From positions 1,922,001 through 1,986,000 of the forward strand of contig NZ_CP177239.1 in assembly GCF_046773475.1 (NCBI RefSeq): a DNA stretch of 64,000 nt. The letters run 5' to 3'. Below the pieces are notes generated by a model, which worked only from the letters and a program-made list of their open reading frames with translations, was not told the origin of the DNA and made no database searches. The translations under genes and the position numbers were made by a program. Shown here piece after piece: positions 37,332-45,701 of the stretch. This DNA comes from Nitratireductor aquimarinus. Lineage in GTDB: Bacteria; Pseudomonadota; Alphaproteobacteria; Rhizobiales; Rhizobiaceae. Numbering within the stretch: the first letter of the stretch is position 1; each line of letters begins with the position of its first letter.

Positions 37332-37397
37332 AACGCCGGCCCGCCGCGCCCCGCGCTCCTTCCGCGTGGGGCCAACTGCAAGACAGGACGCCATGCC

Positions 37398-39212
37398 ATG
37401 ACCGCAAGACCCGAAATCGAAGCCGTCACAGCCCGCATCCGCGAGCGCTCACGCGCCAGCCGCGAAGCCTATCTGGAACGCGTCGACCACGCTGCCGGAC
37501 AGGCCGTTCATCGCGGCGTCCTTTCCTGCGGCAACCTCGCCCACGGCTTTGCCGCCTGTGGCCCCGCAGACAAGGCGGCCCTTTCCGGCGACCGGGTGCC
37601 CAATATCGGCATCATCACCGCCTATAACGACATGCTCTCGGCGCATCAGCCCTTCGAGCCATTTCCCAGCATGATCAAGGACGCCGCGCGTGAAGCCGGC
37701 GGCGTGGCGCAGGTTGCCGGCGGCGTGCCCGCCATGTGCGATGGCGTCACCCAGGGCCAGCCCGGCATGGAACTGTCGCTCTTTTCGCGCGATGTCATCG
37801 CCATGTCGGCTGCCGTCGGCCTGTCGCACAACATGTTTGACGCGGCCGTCTATCTCGGCGTCTGCGACAAGATCGTGCCTGGCCTGGTCATCGCCGCCCT
37901 CACCTTCGGCCACCTGCCTGCGATCTTCATTCCCGCCGGACCCATGACCTCCGGCCTGCCCAATGACGAGAAGGCCCGCATCCGCCAGCTCTACGCCGAA
38001 GGCAAGGTGGACCGTGCGGCGCTGCTGGAAGCCGAGTCCAAATCCTATCACGGCCCCGGCACCTGCACCTTCTACGGCACGGCCAACTCGAACCAGATGC
38101 TGATGGAGATCATGGGCCTGCACACACCGGGTTCCTCCTTCGTCAATCCCAACACGCCGCTGCGCGATGCCCTGACGAAGGAAGCCGCAAAGCGCGCGCT
38201 CGCCATCACCGCGCTCGGCAACGAGTTCACGCCCGTTGGCCGCATGATCGACGAGCGCTCCATCGTCAACGGCGTGGTCGGCCTCAACGCCACGGGCGGC
38301 TCGACCAACCACACCATGCATCTGGTCGCCATGGCGGCAGCGGCAGGCATCCGGCTCACCTGGGACGACATCGCCGAGATTTCGGACCACGTGCCGCTCG
38401 TTGCCCGCGTTTATCCCAACGGGCTTGCCGACGTGAACCATTTCCACGCCGCAGGCGGCATGGGCTACATGATCCGCGAACTGCTCGACGACGGCTATCT
38501 GCACGAGGATGTGCGCACCATCTGGGGTGAGGGTCTGCGCCCCTACACGGTCGAGGCCAAGCTCGCCGACAATGGTTCGGTCGTGCGCCTCTCCGCACCC
38601 GCCACCAGCGGCAACGACAAGGTGCTCACCACCGCCGCCAAGCCCTTCCAGCAGACCGGTGGCATCCGGGTTCTGTCGGGCAATCTCGGCAAGTCGATCA
38701 TCAAGGTTTCCGCCGTCAAGCCGGAGCACCGCGTGATCGAGGCCCCGGCGCTGGTCTTCCATTCGCAGGAAGAAATGCAGACGGCCTTCAAGGAAGGCAG
38801 GCTCGACCGCGATTTCATCGCCGTCATCCGCTTCCAGGGCCCCAAGGCAAACGGCATGCCGGAACTGCACAAGCTCACGCCGGCGCTGGGCGTGCTTCAG
38901 GATCGCGGACACCGCATCGCGCTGGTCACCGACGGGCGCATGTCGGGTGCATCCGGCAAGGTGCCGGCGGCCATCCACGTTACGCCCGAAGCGCTCGACG
39001 GCGGCATGATCGGAAAGCTGCGCGATGGCGACCCGATGCGCCTCGACGCAGACAAGGGCACGCTTGAAGCGCTGGTCGACGCCGAAGAGTTCGCCGCACG
39101 CGAAAGCGCCGCACCCGACCTCTCGGGCAACCAGTTCGGCATGGGCCGCGAGCTCTTTGCCGGCTTCCGGCAGCTCGCCGGCCGTGCCGATCAGGGTGCA
39201 GCCGTATTCTGA
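37398..39212 (+). CDS. edd: Phosphogluconate dehydratase (Entner-Doudoroff)
   Basis: Converts 6-phosphogluconate to 2-keto-3-deoxy-6-phosphogluconate. The 604-residue protein is an IlvD/Edd family [4Fe-4S] dehydratase with PAMCDGVTQGQPGMELSLFS, the cysteine in FYGTANSNQ/TCTF context, VVGLNATGGSTNHTMHLVA and the C-terminal LVTDGRMSGASGKVPAAIHV. Third gene of zwf-pgl-edd, 66 bases after pgl. The aldolase gene eda is not in the window. Confidence 0.95.
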   Translation: MTARPEIEAVTARIRERSRASREAYLERVDHAAGQAVHRGVLSCGNLAHGFAACGPADKAALSGDRVPNIGIITAYNDMLSAHQPFEPFPSMIKDAAREAGGVAQVAGGVPAMCDGVTQGQPGMELSLFSRDVIAMSAAVGLSHNMFDAAVYLGVCDKIVPGLVIAALTFGHLPAIFIPAGPMTSGLPNDEKARIRQLYAEGKVDRAALLEAESKSYHGPGTCTFYGTANSNQMLMEIMGLHTPGSSFVNPNTPLRDALTKEAAKRALAITALGNEFTPVGRMIDERSIVNGVVGLNATGGSTNHTMHLVAMAAAAGIRLTWDDIAEISDHVPLVARVYPNGLADVNHFHAAGGMGYMIRELLDDGYLHEDVRTIWGEGLRPYTVEAKLADNGSVVRLSAPATSGNDKVLTTAAKPFQQTGGIRVLSGNLGKSIIKVSAVKPEHRVIEAPALVFHSQEEMQTAFKEGRLDRDFIAVIRFQGPKANGMPELHKLTPALGVLQDRGHRIALVTDGRMSGASGKVPAAIHVTPEALDGGMIGKLRDGDPMRLDADKGTLEALVDAEEFAARESAAPDLSGNQFGMGRELFAGFRQLAGRADQGAAVF

Positions 39213-39262
39213 GCTGGAACAAACTGCGGTAGCCGTGCATTCTTCCTCTGATCGGAGGGAGT

Positions 39263-40582
39263 GTGAACGGCTACTGGTTCCTCTTCAGGCGGCTCACGCG
39301 AGCCCTGTGGTTTCTGCCGGCGCTGTTCTGCGTCTCGGCGGTCATCGTCATTGTCCTTGCCTATCTTTCGGCAGACCTGCTGCCCGAAAGTCTGGATGAA
39401 AGCGCCCTTCCCATAACCGTTTCGGGAGAAGCGCTGCGCAACATTCTGGGCATCGTCGCTTCCAGCATGCTGGCGGTCGCCGTCTTCGCGCTTTCAACGC
39501 TGGTCAACCTGCTCACCAGCGCCGCGCAGACAGGCTCGCCCCGCGCCGTGCCGCTTTTCTCCGGCAATCGCGCCGCCCGCACCACCATCTCCGTTTTCAT
39601 CGGCGCGTTTCTCTTTTCCATCATCGGCATAATCGGCCTGTCGAGCGGCATCTACACGCTTGGCGGACGGCTTATCCTCTTCGCCGCCACCGTCATCGTG
39701 GTCTTTGCCGTTGTCTGGGCGCTGATCCGCTGGGTGCGCGAAATCTCGGTTGTCGGACGCGTCGTGGAAATGACCAGCCGGCTTGAAGAGACAACACGGG
39801 AAGCCCTCACCCGCCTTGGCCGCGACGGGCGCTATGGCTGCACCGCCGCCACGCTCTCCTCCAGTCCGTCAGGGCGAACCGTAAGCGCCGGGGCGGTCGG
39901 CTTCGTCCAGCATTTCGACCCGCATGCGCTGCAGGAACTGGCGGAGGCCAGCGGTCTCACAATCCATGTTCTCGTCCGCCCCGGCGATTATGTGGACCAC
40001 ACCACCGCCCTTGCCGTCGTCAGCGGCGAAGCGGACGATGCCTGCCTTGAAGCGGTCCATGACGACTTCATCATCGGTGAGGAGCGCACCTTCGATTCCG
40101 ATCCGGGATTCGGCTTCCTCGTTCTGGCCGATGTCGCCCGCCGGGCGCTTTCCCCCGGCGTCAACGACCCTTCCACCGCAATCCACGTTCTCACCGTGCA
40201 GACCCGGCTTCTGGCCGACTGGGCGCTGACGGACAAGGAGGCGGACAGCGATAACGACGAGCCGCCCTACCCCAAGGTGACCTTTGCGCCCGTGAAGCCG
40301 TCCGCTCTTTTGGATGCAGCCTTCCGGCCCATATCCTACGAAGCCGCCTCCGGCGCGCCCGATGTCGGACTGGCGCTGTTGCGTGGCCTGTCCTCGCTTG
40401 CGCGTGTCGCGCCGGGAGCCTTCCGCGACGCCGCCACGGCGCTGGCCGCAGACTTCACCGCCCGCGCGACCTCATACGCCTCCCACGCACCCGATGTGGC
40501 TGCACTGCGTAAAGCCGCTGCCGAAATCGGTGGCGTTGTTTCGGAAGCCGAGCGCCCTCGCCCTTCGACAGGCTCAGGATGA
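39263..40582 (+). CDS. DUF2254 family membrane protein
   Basis: 439 residues, GTG start preceded by GGAGGGA. Four membrane segments in the first 160 residues (ALWFLPALFCVSAVIVIVLA, ILGIVASSMLAVAVFALSTL, TISVFIGAFLFSIIGIIGLS and a fourth), then a soluble domain with AVGFVQHFDPHALQELAEAS and ARRALSPGVNDPSTAIHVL, which is the DUF2254 pattern. Function unknown. The last residues (ERPRPSTGSG) and the stop codon are encoded by the left end of a dispersed repeat, so the native C-terminus was probably altered by its insertion. Confidence 0.82.
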   Translation: MNGYWFLFRRLTRALWFLPALFCVSAVIVIVLAYLSADLLPESLDESALPITVSGEALRNILGIVASSMLAVAVFALSTLVNLLTSAAQTGSPRAVPLFSGNRAARTTISVFIGAFLFSIIGIIGLSSGIYTLGGRLILFAATVIVVFAVVWALIRWVREISVVGRVVEMTSRLEETTREALTRLGRDGRYGCTAATLSSSPSGRTVSAGAVGFVQHFDPHALQELAEASGLTIHVLVRPGDYVDHTTALAVVSGEADDACLEAVHDDFIIGEERTFDSDPGFGFLVLADVARRALSPGVNDPSTAIHVLTVQTRLLADWALTDKEADSDNDEPPYPKVTFAPVKPSALLDAAFRPISYEAASGAPDVGLALLRGLSSLARVAPGAFRDAATALAADFTARATSYASHAPDVAALRKAAAEIGGVVSEAERPRPSTGSG

Positions 40583-40751
40583 GGGCTACTGAGAGGGCGC
40601 AGTTGCTTCAAGCTCTATGCCCGCTTTTTAGTCAGCACGGGAGCCTCATTCCGAGGTTTCTTGGGCGTGTGTAGTCAAGTTCTCAACTGTGTGGGTATGA
40701 AGGGAGAACCGGCACCGCAGTAGCCCTCATCCTGAGCTTGTCGAAGGGCGG
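40559..40751. repeat. MITE-like element with terminal inverted repeats (family B, copy 2)
   Basis: CGCCCTTCGACAGGCTCAGG plus ATGAGGGCTACT at the left is mirrored at the right (AGTAGCCCTCATCCTGAGCT plus TGTCGAAGGGCG) with one mismatch. About 130 bases lie between with no open frame. Its left end supplies the stop codon of the DUF2254 gene. Confidence 0.85.
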
Positions 40752-40793
40752 GGGCGCTTGGCTCCACCTCTATGCCTCCGACCACCCCTCAAT

Positions 40794-40831
40794 AACCAGC
40801 GCGGCGCTCTTCAACCAGCGCGGCGCTCTTC
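40794..40831. repeat. Perfect 19-base tandem duplication at the 3' end of the GlxA-type gene
   Basis: AACCAGCGCGGCGCTCTTC occurs twice without a gap (40794-40812 and 40813-40831). The junction creates the present TGA stop. Without the duplication the protein would read one residue further (Tyr) before another TGA. Confidence 0.9.
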
Positions 40832-41812
40832 CGATGGCGGGCGCCCGAATTGCTGGCGATAACTCTGCGCGAAATAGGAATGCGAGGTGAAGCCCGTTGC
40901 AATCGCCACATCGAGGATCGGCATGTTGGTCTGCCGCAGAAGCTCACGCGCCCGCTCCAGCCTGAGCCGCATGTAATAGCGCCCCGGTGTCATCCCCAGA
41001 TGCCGCAGGAAGAGCCGCTCGACCTGGCGCACGGAAAGGCTCGCCGTGCCGGCAAGCTGCGCCGCCGAATAAGGCTCATCCAGATTGTCGGCCATCAGCT
41101 CGACGATCTTCTTCAGCTTTTCCGACTTGCCCGTCAGGTCGCGCTCCGGCCCCGTGCGCTGCCGGTCGCCGGCGGAGCGGATGCGCTCGTGCTGGAACTG
41201 GTTGGCCACATCATTGGCAAGATCCGCGCCGAGGTCCGTCCGCACGATTTCCAGCATCAGGTCGATGGAGGTCGTCACGCCCGCGCAGGTGTAGCGGCGG
41301 CGGTCGATCTCATAGACATTGCCCGTGCATTCGATATCGGGAAAGCGCTCCATGAAGGAGGCCCGGTTCTCCCAGTGGATCGTGCAGCGATGGCCGGCAA
41401 GCTGCCCGGCCTCGGCAAGCAGATAGGAGCCCGCCGCCAGCGCACCCAGCGCAGCACCGCGCCGGCCAAGACTGCGCAATGCGGCAAGCACCATGCTCTT
41501 GCCGGGAAACTCGGTGGTGAGCCCCACGCAGACAAAAAGAATATCGACAGGCGGAAGATCGGCGACTGCGTAGTCGATCTTGATCGGCAGCCCGTTGGAC
41601 GCCATCACCGCCTCGCCATCAGCCGAAACGGTCACCCAGCTATAGACGTCACGCCCGAGCAGGCGGTTGGCCGAGCGCACCGTGTCGATGGCCGCTGCCA
41701 GCGAAAACATCGAAAACTTGTCGACCAGCAAAAATGCGAAATGCCGTCGGTCCTGCCGCGCCTCGCCCATGGGCAATTGTTCTAAAACAGGCGTGTCTGG
41801 CAGGAGAGGCAT
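40811..41812 (-). CDS. GlxA-family AraC-type transcriptional regulator
   Basis: 333 residues: an N-terminal DJ-1/PfpI-like domain (about 20-190; FAFLLVDKFSMFSLAAAIDT, DILFVCVGLTTEF) and a C-terminal AraC helix-turn-helix pair (about 235-330; YSAAQLAGTASLSVRQVERL, FLRHLGMTPGRYYMRLRLER). The DJ-1 nucleophile Cys is missing (GALAAGSYLLAEAG), so it should be a ligand sensor, not an enzyme. Relatives control glycine betaine or other amine catabolism. The start is uncertain: 41812 or the later MGEARQ at 41770; neither has a good ribosome-binding site. Target genes are not evident. Confidence 0.85.
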   Translation of the reverse strand: MPLLPDTPVLEQLPMGEARQDRRHFAFLLVDKFSMFSLAAAIDTVRSANRLLGRDVYSWVTVSADGEAVMASNGLPIKIDYAVADLPPVDILFVCVGLTTEFPGKSMVLAALRSLGRRGAALGALAAGSYLLAEAGQLAGHRCTIHWENRASFMERFPDIECTGNVYEIDRRRYTCAGVTTSIDLMLEIVRTDLGADLANDVANQFQHERIRSAGDRQRTGPERDLTGKSEKLKKIVELMADNLDEPYSAAQLAGTASLSVRQVERLFLRHLGMTPGRYYMRLRLERARELLRQTNMPILDVAIATGFTSHSYFAQSYRQQFGRPPSEERRAG

Positions 41813-41838
41813 GGCAGATGGTCCCGATCAGAAAGAGG

Positions 41839-42735
41839 CTAGAAAGCCGGTGGTTCAAGCCCCGCAGTGCGGAATGCGGAAGTGAGCGTGTTGGCCATCA
41901 GCATGGCGATGGTCATCGGCCCCACGCCGCCCGGCACCGGGGTGATCGCGCCGGCGCGCTCCTTTGCTTCGGCAAAGGCCACATCGCCCACGAGCCGCGT
42001 CTTGCCCTCGCCCTTTTCCGGCGCGGGAATGCGGTTGATGCCCACATCGATCACGGTTGCACCGGGCTTCACCCAGTCGCCCCGAACCATTTCCGGCCGT
42101 CCCACTGCGGCAACGAGAATGTCGGCCGTCGCGGCCAGCGCCGGCAGATCCTTCGTGCGGCTGTGCGCAACGGTCACCGTGGCGTTGGCGGCCAGAAGCA
42201 GGTTCGCCATCGGCTTGCCCACAATGTTGGAGCGCCCGATCACCACTGCCGAGAGGCCGGAGAGGTCCCTGCCGCGCACCCGCTCAAGCATCAGCATCGC
42301 GCCCGCCGGCGTGCAGGGCACGAAGGCGCTGTCCAGCGCACCGGTTCCAAGCCTGCCGACATTGATGAAATGAAAACCGTCGACATCCTTGTCCGGGTCG
42401 ATGGTCTGGATGATGCGCGCTTCATCGATGTGCCCGGGCAGCGGCAGCTGCACCAGAATGCCGTGGATCGCCGGATCGGCGTTGAGTTCCTCGACCAGCG
42501 CCACCAGCGCGTCTTCCGACGTTTCTGCCGGCAGCGAATGCTGAACCGAATGGAAGCCGCATTCCTTGGCGCGGCGCGACTTGGACGCCACATAAACCTG
42601 GCTTGCCGGATCCTCGCCGACGATCACCACTGCCAGCCCCGGCGTCACGCCGTGTTCGGCGAGCGTCGCAGTCTGCGTCTTGACCTTCGCAACCACATCT
42701 TCTGCGATCGCTTTTCCGTCGATGATATCGGCCAT
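41839..42735 (-). CDS. folD: Bifunctional methylenetetrahydrofolate dehydrogenase/cyclohydrolase
   Basis: Interconverts methylene-, methenyl- and formyl-tetrahydrofolate with NADP. 298 residues, the normal length. Motifs: SQVYVASKSRRAKECGFHSV with the catalytic Lys, GILVQLPLPGHID, KDVDGFHFINVGRL, the Rossmann VVIGRSNIVGKPMANLLLAA and the C-terminal PVPGGVGPMTIAMLMANTL. It stands just upstream of the GlxA gene on the same strand with 26 bases between; whether they share a transcript is open. Confidence 0.95.
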   Translation of the reverse strand: MADIIDGKAIAEDVVAKVKTQTATLAEHGVTPGLAVVIVGEDPASQVYVASKSRRAKECGFHSVQHSLPAETSEDALVALVEELNADPAIHGILVQLPLPGHIDEARIIQTIDPDKDVDGFHFINVGRLGTGALDSAFVPCTPAGAMLMLERVRGRDLSGLSAVVIGRSNIVGKPMANLLLAANATVTVAHSRTKDLPALAATADILVAAVGRPEMVRGDWVKPGATVIDVGINRIPAPEKGEGKTRLVGDVAFAEAKERAGAITPVPGGVGPMTIAMLMANTLTSAFRTAGLEPPAF

Positions 42736-42951
42736 GTCTTTCCCCGGTCAGGCGTCAGTGCGTGCGGCCTCCCGGTCCACGCCAAGGCGCTCGCATCGGG
42801 ATCGCACTCCAGCCCGCATAATGGGGAAAACGCAGAACCGCAATCCCGGCTTCGCGTCGTTTGGCGACGTTATTGGGAAAGAAGGCGAATTTGTCTGGAA
42901 CGCGCCCGCCGTTCGGCAGCGTCAGGCAAGACCACCTGACGCCGGAAACGT

Positions 42952-45582
42952 CTAGTACCGGAACCGGTTTGCCCGGCGCACGGCCAGTGCATCGACCTCG
43001 CGACGCACGGCTTTCAGACGATGGTGGATTTCGCTGAAGCGGTCGTCGCCATCGTCGTCTTCATGAAACGGCTCGCCAGCACTCTGCGGACCTGCCGCAA
43101 ATCCAGCCTGCGCCATCGGCGGCACCTGCTGCCAGACGGGATAGGCCGGCATCATCGGCATGTTGATTCCCGGTTGTCCCATCCCCGGCTGCCCCATCAC
43201 AGGCTGCCCCATCACTGGCTGAAACGGCGCCATTGCAGGCATCATGCCGGGCTGCATCGCGAGCTGTGGCGTCTGCCACATCTGCTGTGGCGCATATTGC
43301 GGCTGTGGCTGGGGCTGGGGCTGGGGCTGAACCTGGGGCTGCGAAGCTGCCGACGCCCGCACCCGATGCCGTGGCTCCGCATACCGATCGGCAAGATCAT
43401 CGATCTCATCGTCCATATGCGCCGTAAACGCATGGTCGAGATCATCTTCATCCTCACGCGCGTCCACACCGGCCATTGCATAGCGCTCACCCGAACGCGG
43501 ACGCCATTCGCCAGAATGCCGGTCTGATGCAGCATCCCGCAGCCGGTCGTCGGACGCGTGCCGCCAGGATCCGCCACCGGGCGGTGTCGGGTCAGGCTCC
43601 GGGTCATAATCGTCATAACCCTGGCTGCCTTCGCCGCCTTCGTCTTCCTCGGCCTGACGCTCGGCCATGTTTTCGCGCAGGCTCTGGATCGCCCCGCCGG
43701 CTGCGCCAATGCCCACGCCGAACAGGAAGCCAAGGATCATGCCCGCCATCGCGATCGACGAACGCGACGGGCCGATCGGATCGAGCGGCGGCACGGCCTG
43801 CGAAATCACGCTCACATTGGCGGTGTTCAGGCGTTCCTGCTGTCCGGTCTCACGGGCGCGCAGGAGCAGCGATTCATACACCGAGCGCTTCGCATTCGCC
43901 TCGCGCTCAAGCTCGCGAAGCGTCACCTGCTCCGATGCCAGATTGCCCTTCTGAACCTTCAGCCGCGCGAGCTGGCCGGCCAGATCCTGCTCAAGCTGAA
44001 CGGCGCGCTGCAATTCCACCTGGTTGGACGCCGTCACCCGCCGCAATTCGCGTGCGATCTCCTCACGCGCGCCGGAGAGTTCCGCTTCCACGGCAAGCCG
44101 CTCCGGATGACGCGGGCCGAATTTCACGGCCAGCCTGCCCGCCTGCTGCCGCAGGCTCGCATACTGCGCCAGAAGCTCGGTCATGACGGGCGAGGAGATC
44201 TGCTCCGGCAGTGCGCCGCCCAGAACCTCGTCCACGTTCAGCTCACGCGCGGCCGCTGCACGCGCATTCAGCTCCGATGTGCGCGCCTTGGCGTTCGAAA
44301 GCTGGTCGTTGAGACGCAGGATCTCCTCATCGGTGATCAGACGCCCCTGCGCATCCACGATGTCATTCTTCGCCTTGAAATCGGCCACGGCCCGTTCGGC
44401 CTCTTCCACTTCGGCCCGAAGCGAGGTGAGCTGCTCGGTGATCTCGCGATTGGCGCGGCCCGCCGTTGCAGACTGAAGCTCGCCAAAGGTGGACAGGAAC
44501 ACATCGCGCGTGGTCGTCGCGATCAGCGAGGATTTCTCGGGATCCTCCGTCTCGGCGCCAATGGTGATGATGAAGGTCTTGGCGTTACGGCTCACATCCA
44601 GCGCATCTGCGAGGTTCTCGACCGCAATGGAGTGCCGCGCCGTGCCGCCATCCTCATCGCCGCTGCTGAGCAGCGCCGAGATGAGCGCGCGCGGGCTCAA
44701 CAGCAGGCTCACAATGGAACTGCCACCCGAACCGTTGAATTCCGGGTCATCCGCCAGATCCAGTTCGTCCACCACCCGCGCCAGCACATTGCCGGAGGTC
44801 ATGATGGCCACCTGGTTTTCGATGAGCGCCAGCGTCGCATCCGAGGGCAGACCGCCCGGCGTCAGATCGCGTTCCACCAGCTGCAGATTGCGCGGATCGA
44901 AAATGAGCTGCGTTGCCGCGTAATACATTTTCGGCGTCGACAGCGCGACCATCACGCCAAGAACCGCACCGATGATCGTCGTCAGAAGAATGAGCCACTT
45001 GGCGCGAAAAATCCCGCTGATCACGCGCACCGGATCGATCAATGGCCGCCAGAGCCGCTCATCCGCATCACGCTTTCCGGTCTGCCTGCGCCGGTGCTGC
45101 ATGGGCTCGCGATAGGCTTCGGGCTCTTCGTCAATCACGGTTCGCCGCACGGCCACATCGCGCTCGTCGCGCATCGGCGCACGCGCGGGCTCTGCGGTCT
45201 GCGCCCCGCGCTGCGGGGCCTCCGGCAGCGGAAACATCCTGTCGAGCAGGCGCTTGTGGAGCGGGGCCTTTTTCGGTGCGGTGCGCGCTTTCCGTACCGG
45301 CTCCTCGACCCGGCGCGCAGGCTGTGCGCGCTTCGGGGAAACGTCGTCCCGCGCGCGGTCACCCGCCTCGGCACGACGCAGATAGGCATCCGCCGAGGCT
45401 GCCCGCTCCCTGCGCGCCTCGCGCATTTCCGCATCCCTGTCAGAGCGCGGCAATGACGAACGGTCCGTAAGATCTTCCTGCGTTGTCGCACGATCATCAC
45501 GCGGCGGCTGCATCGACAAAAGCGAGCGCGAGCGCCCGTCTTCCCTTGACCGTTTCCTGTTGGGATTTTCGGCGTCGAACAT
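42952..45582 (-). CDS. Polysaccharide chain-length regulator (Wzz/GumC type) with long N- and C-terminal tails
   Basis: Inner-membrane co-polymerase of an exopolysaccharide pathway. From the ATG at 45582 it has 876 residues (a GTG 39 bases upstream is possible). Order: a charged Arg/Asp/Glu-rich cytoplasmic tail of about 190 residues; first membrane segment (WLILLTTIIGAVLGVMVALS); Wzz domain; periplasmic coiled coil (about 370-600); the GNVR-like region QAVPPLDPIGPSRS before the second membrane segment (IAMAGMILGFLFGVGIGAAG); then an acidic and Gln/Pro/Met-rich tail of about 240 residues with QPQPQPQPQ and MGQPVMGQPGMGQPG repeats. There is no tyrosine-kinase domain. Divergent from the flippase gene. 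Confidence 0.82.
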   Translation of the reverse strand: MFDAENPNRKRSREDGRSRSLLSMQPPRDDRATTQEDLTDRSSLPRSDRDAEMREARRERAASADAYLRRAEAGDRARDDVSPKRAQPARRVEEPVRKARTAPKKAPLHKRLLDRMFPLPEAPQRGAQTAEPARAPMRDERDVAVRRTVIDEEPEAYREPMQHRRRQTGKRDADERLWRPLIDPVRVISGIFRAKWLILLTTIIGAVLGVMVALSTPKMYYAATQLIFDPRNLQLVERDLTPGGLPSDATLALIENQVAIMTSGNVLARVVDELDLADDPEFNGSGGSSIVSLLLSPRALISALLSSGDEDGGTARHSIAVENLADALDVSRNAKTFIITIGAETEDPEKSSLIATTTRDVFLSTFGELQSATAGRANREITEQLTSLRAEVEEAERAVADFKAKNDIVDAQGRLITDEEILRLNDQLSNAKARTSELNARAAAARELNVDEVLGGALPEQISSPVMTELLAQYASLRQQAGRLAVKFGPRHPERLAVEAELSGAREEIARELRRVTASNQVELQRAVQLEQDLAGQLARLKVQKGNLASEQVTLRELEREANAKRSVYESLLLRARETGQQERLNTANVSVISQAVPPLDPIGPSRSSIAMAGMILGFLFGVGIGAAGGAIQSLRENMAERQAEEDEGGEGSQGYDDYDPEPDPTPPGGGSWRHASDDRLRDAASDRHSGEWRPRSGERYAMAGVDAREDEDDLDHAFTAHMDDEIDDLADRYAEPRHRVRASAASQPQVQPQPQPQPQPQYAPQQMWQTPQLAMQPGMMPAMAPFQPVMGQPVMGQPGMGQPGINMPMMPAYPVWQQVPPMAQAGFAAGPQSAGEPFHEDDDGDDRFSEIHHRLKAVRREVDALAVRRANRFRY

Positions 45583-45638
45583 CGTGTGTGCAGCTTCCGC
45601 AAATGATGATGAAGCGGGCACATCAGCCCGCGATTATG

Positions 45639-45678
45639 TTAACCCAAGCTAAAGAGGCACAGGTAACAAACAGTTAAC
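45639..45678. promoter_or_regulatory. Two CtrA-like boxes between chain-length regulator and flippase genes
   Basis: TTAA-CCCAAGC-TAAA (45639-45653) and GTAA-CAAACAG-TTAAC (45663-45678) each match the CtrA consensus TTAA-N7-TTAA at seven of the eight fixed bases. They are 24 bases apart in a divergent promoter of about 120 bases. Confidence 0.5.
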
Positions 45679-45701
45679 GGTAAGCTCTGCGTAAGTGTTT
45701 T

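Noticed and set aside
41300..41840. Catalytic DJ-1/PfpI protease activity in the GlxA-type protein
   Set aside because: The nucleophile Cys is replaced (GALAAGSYLLAEAG) and an AraC domain is present, so it is a regulator.
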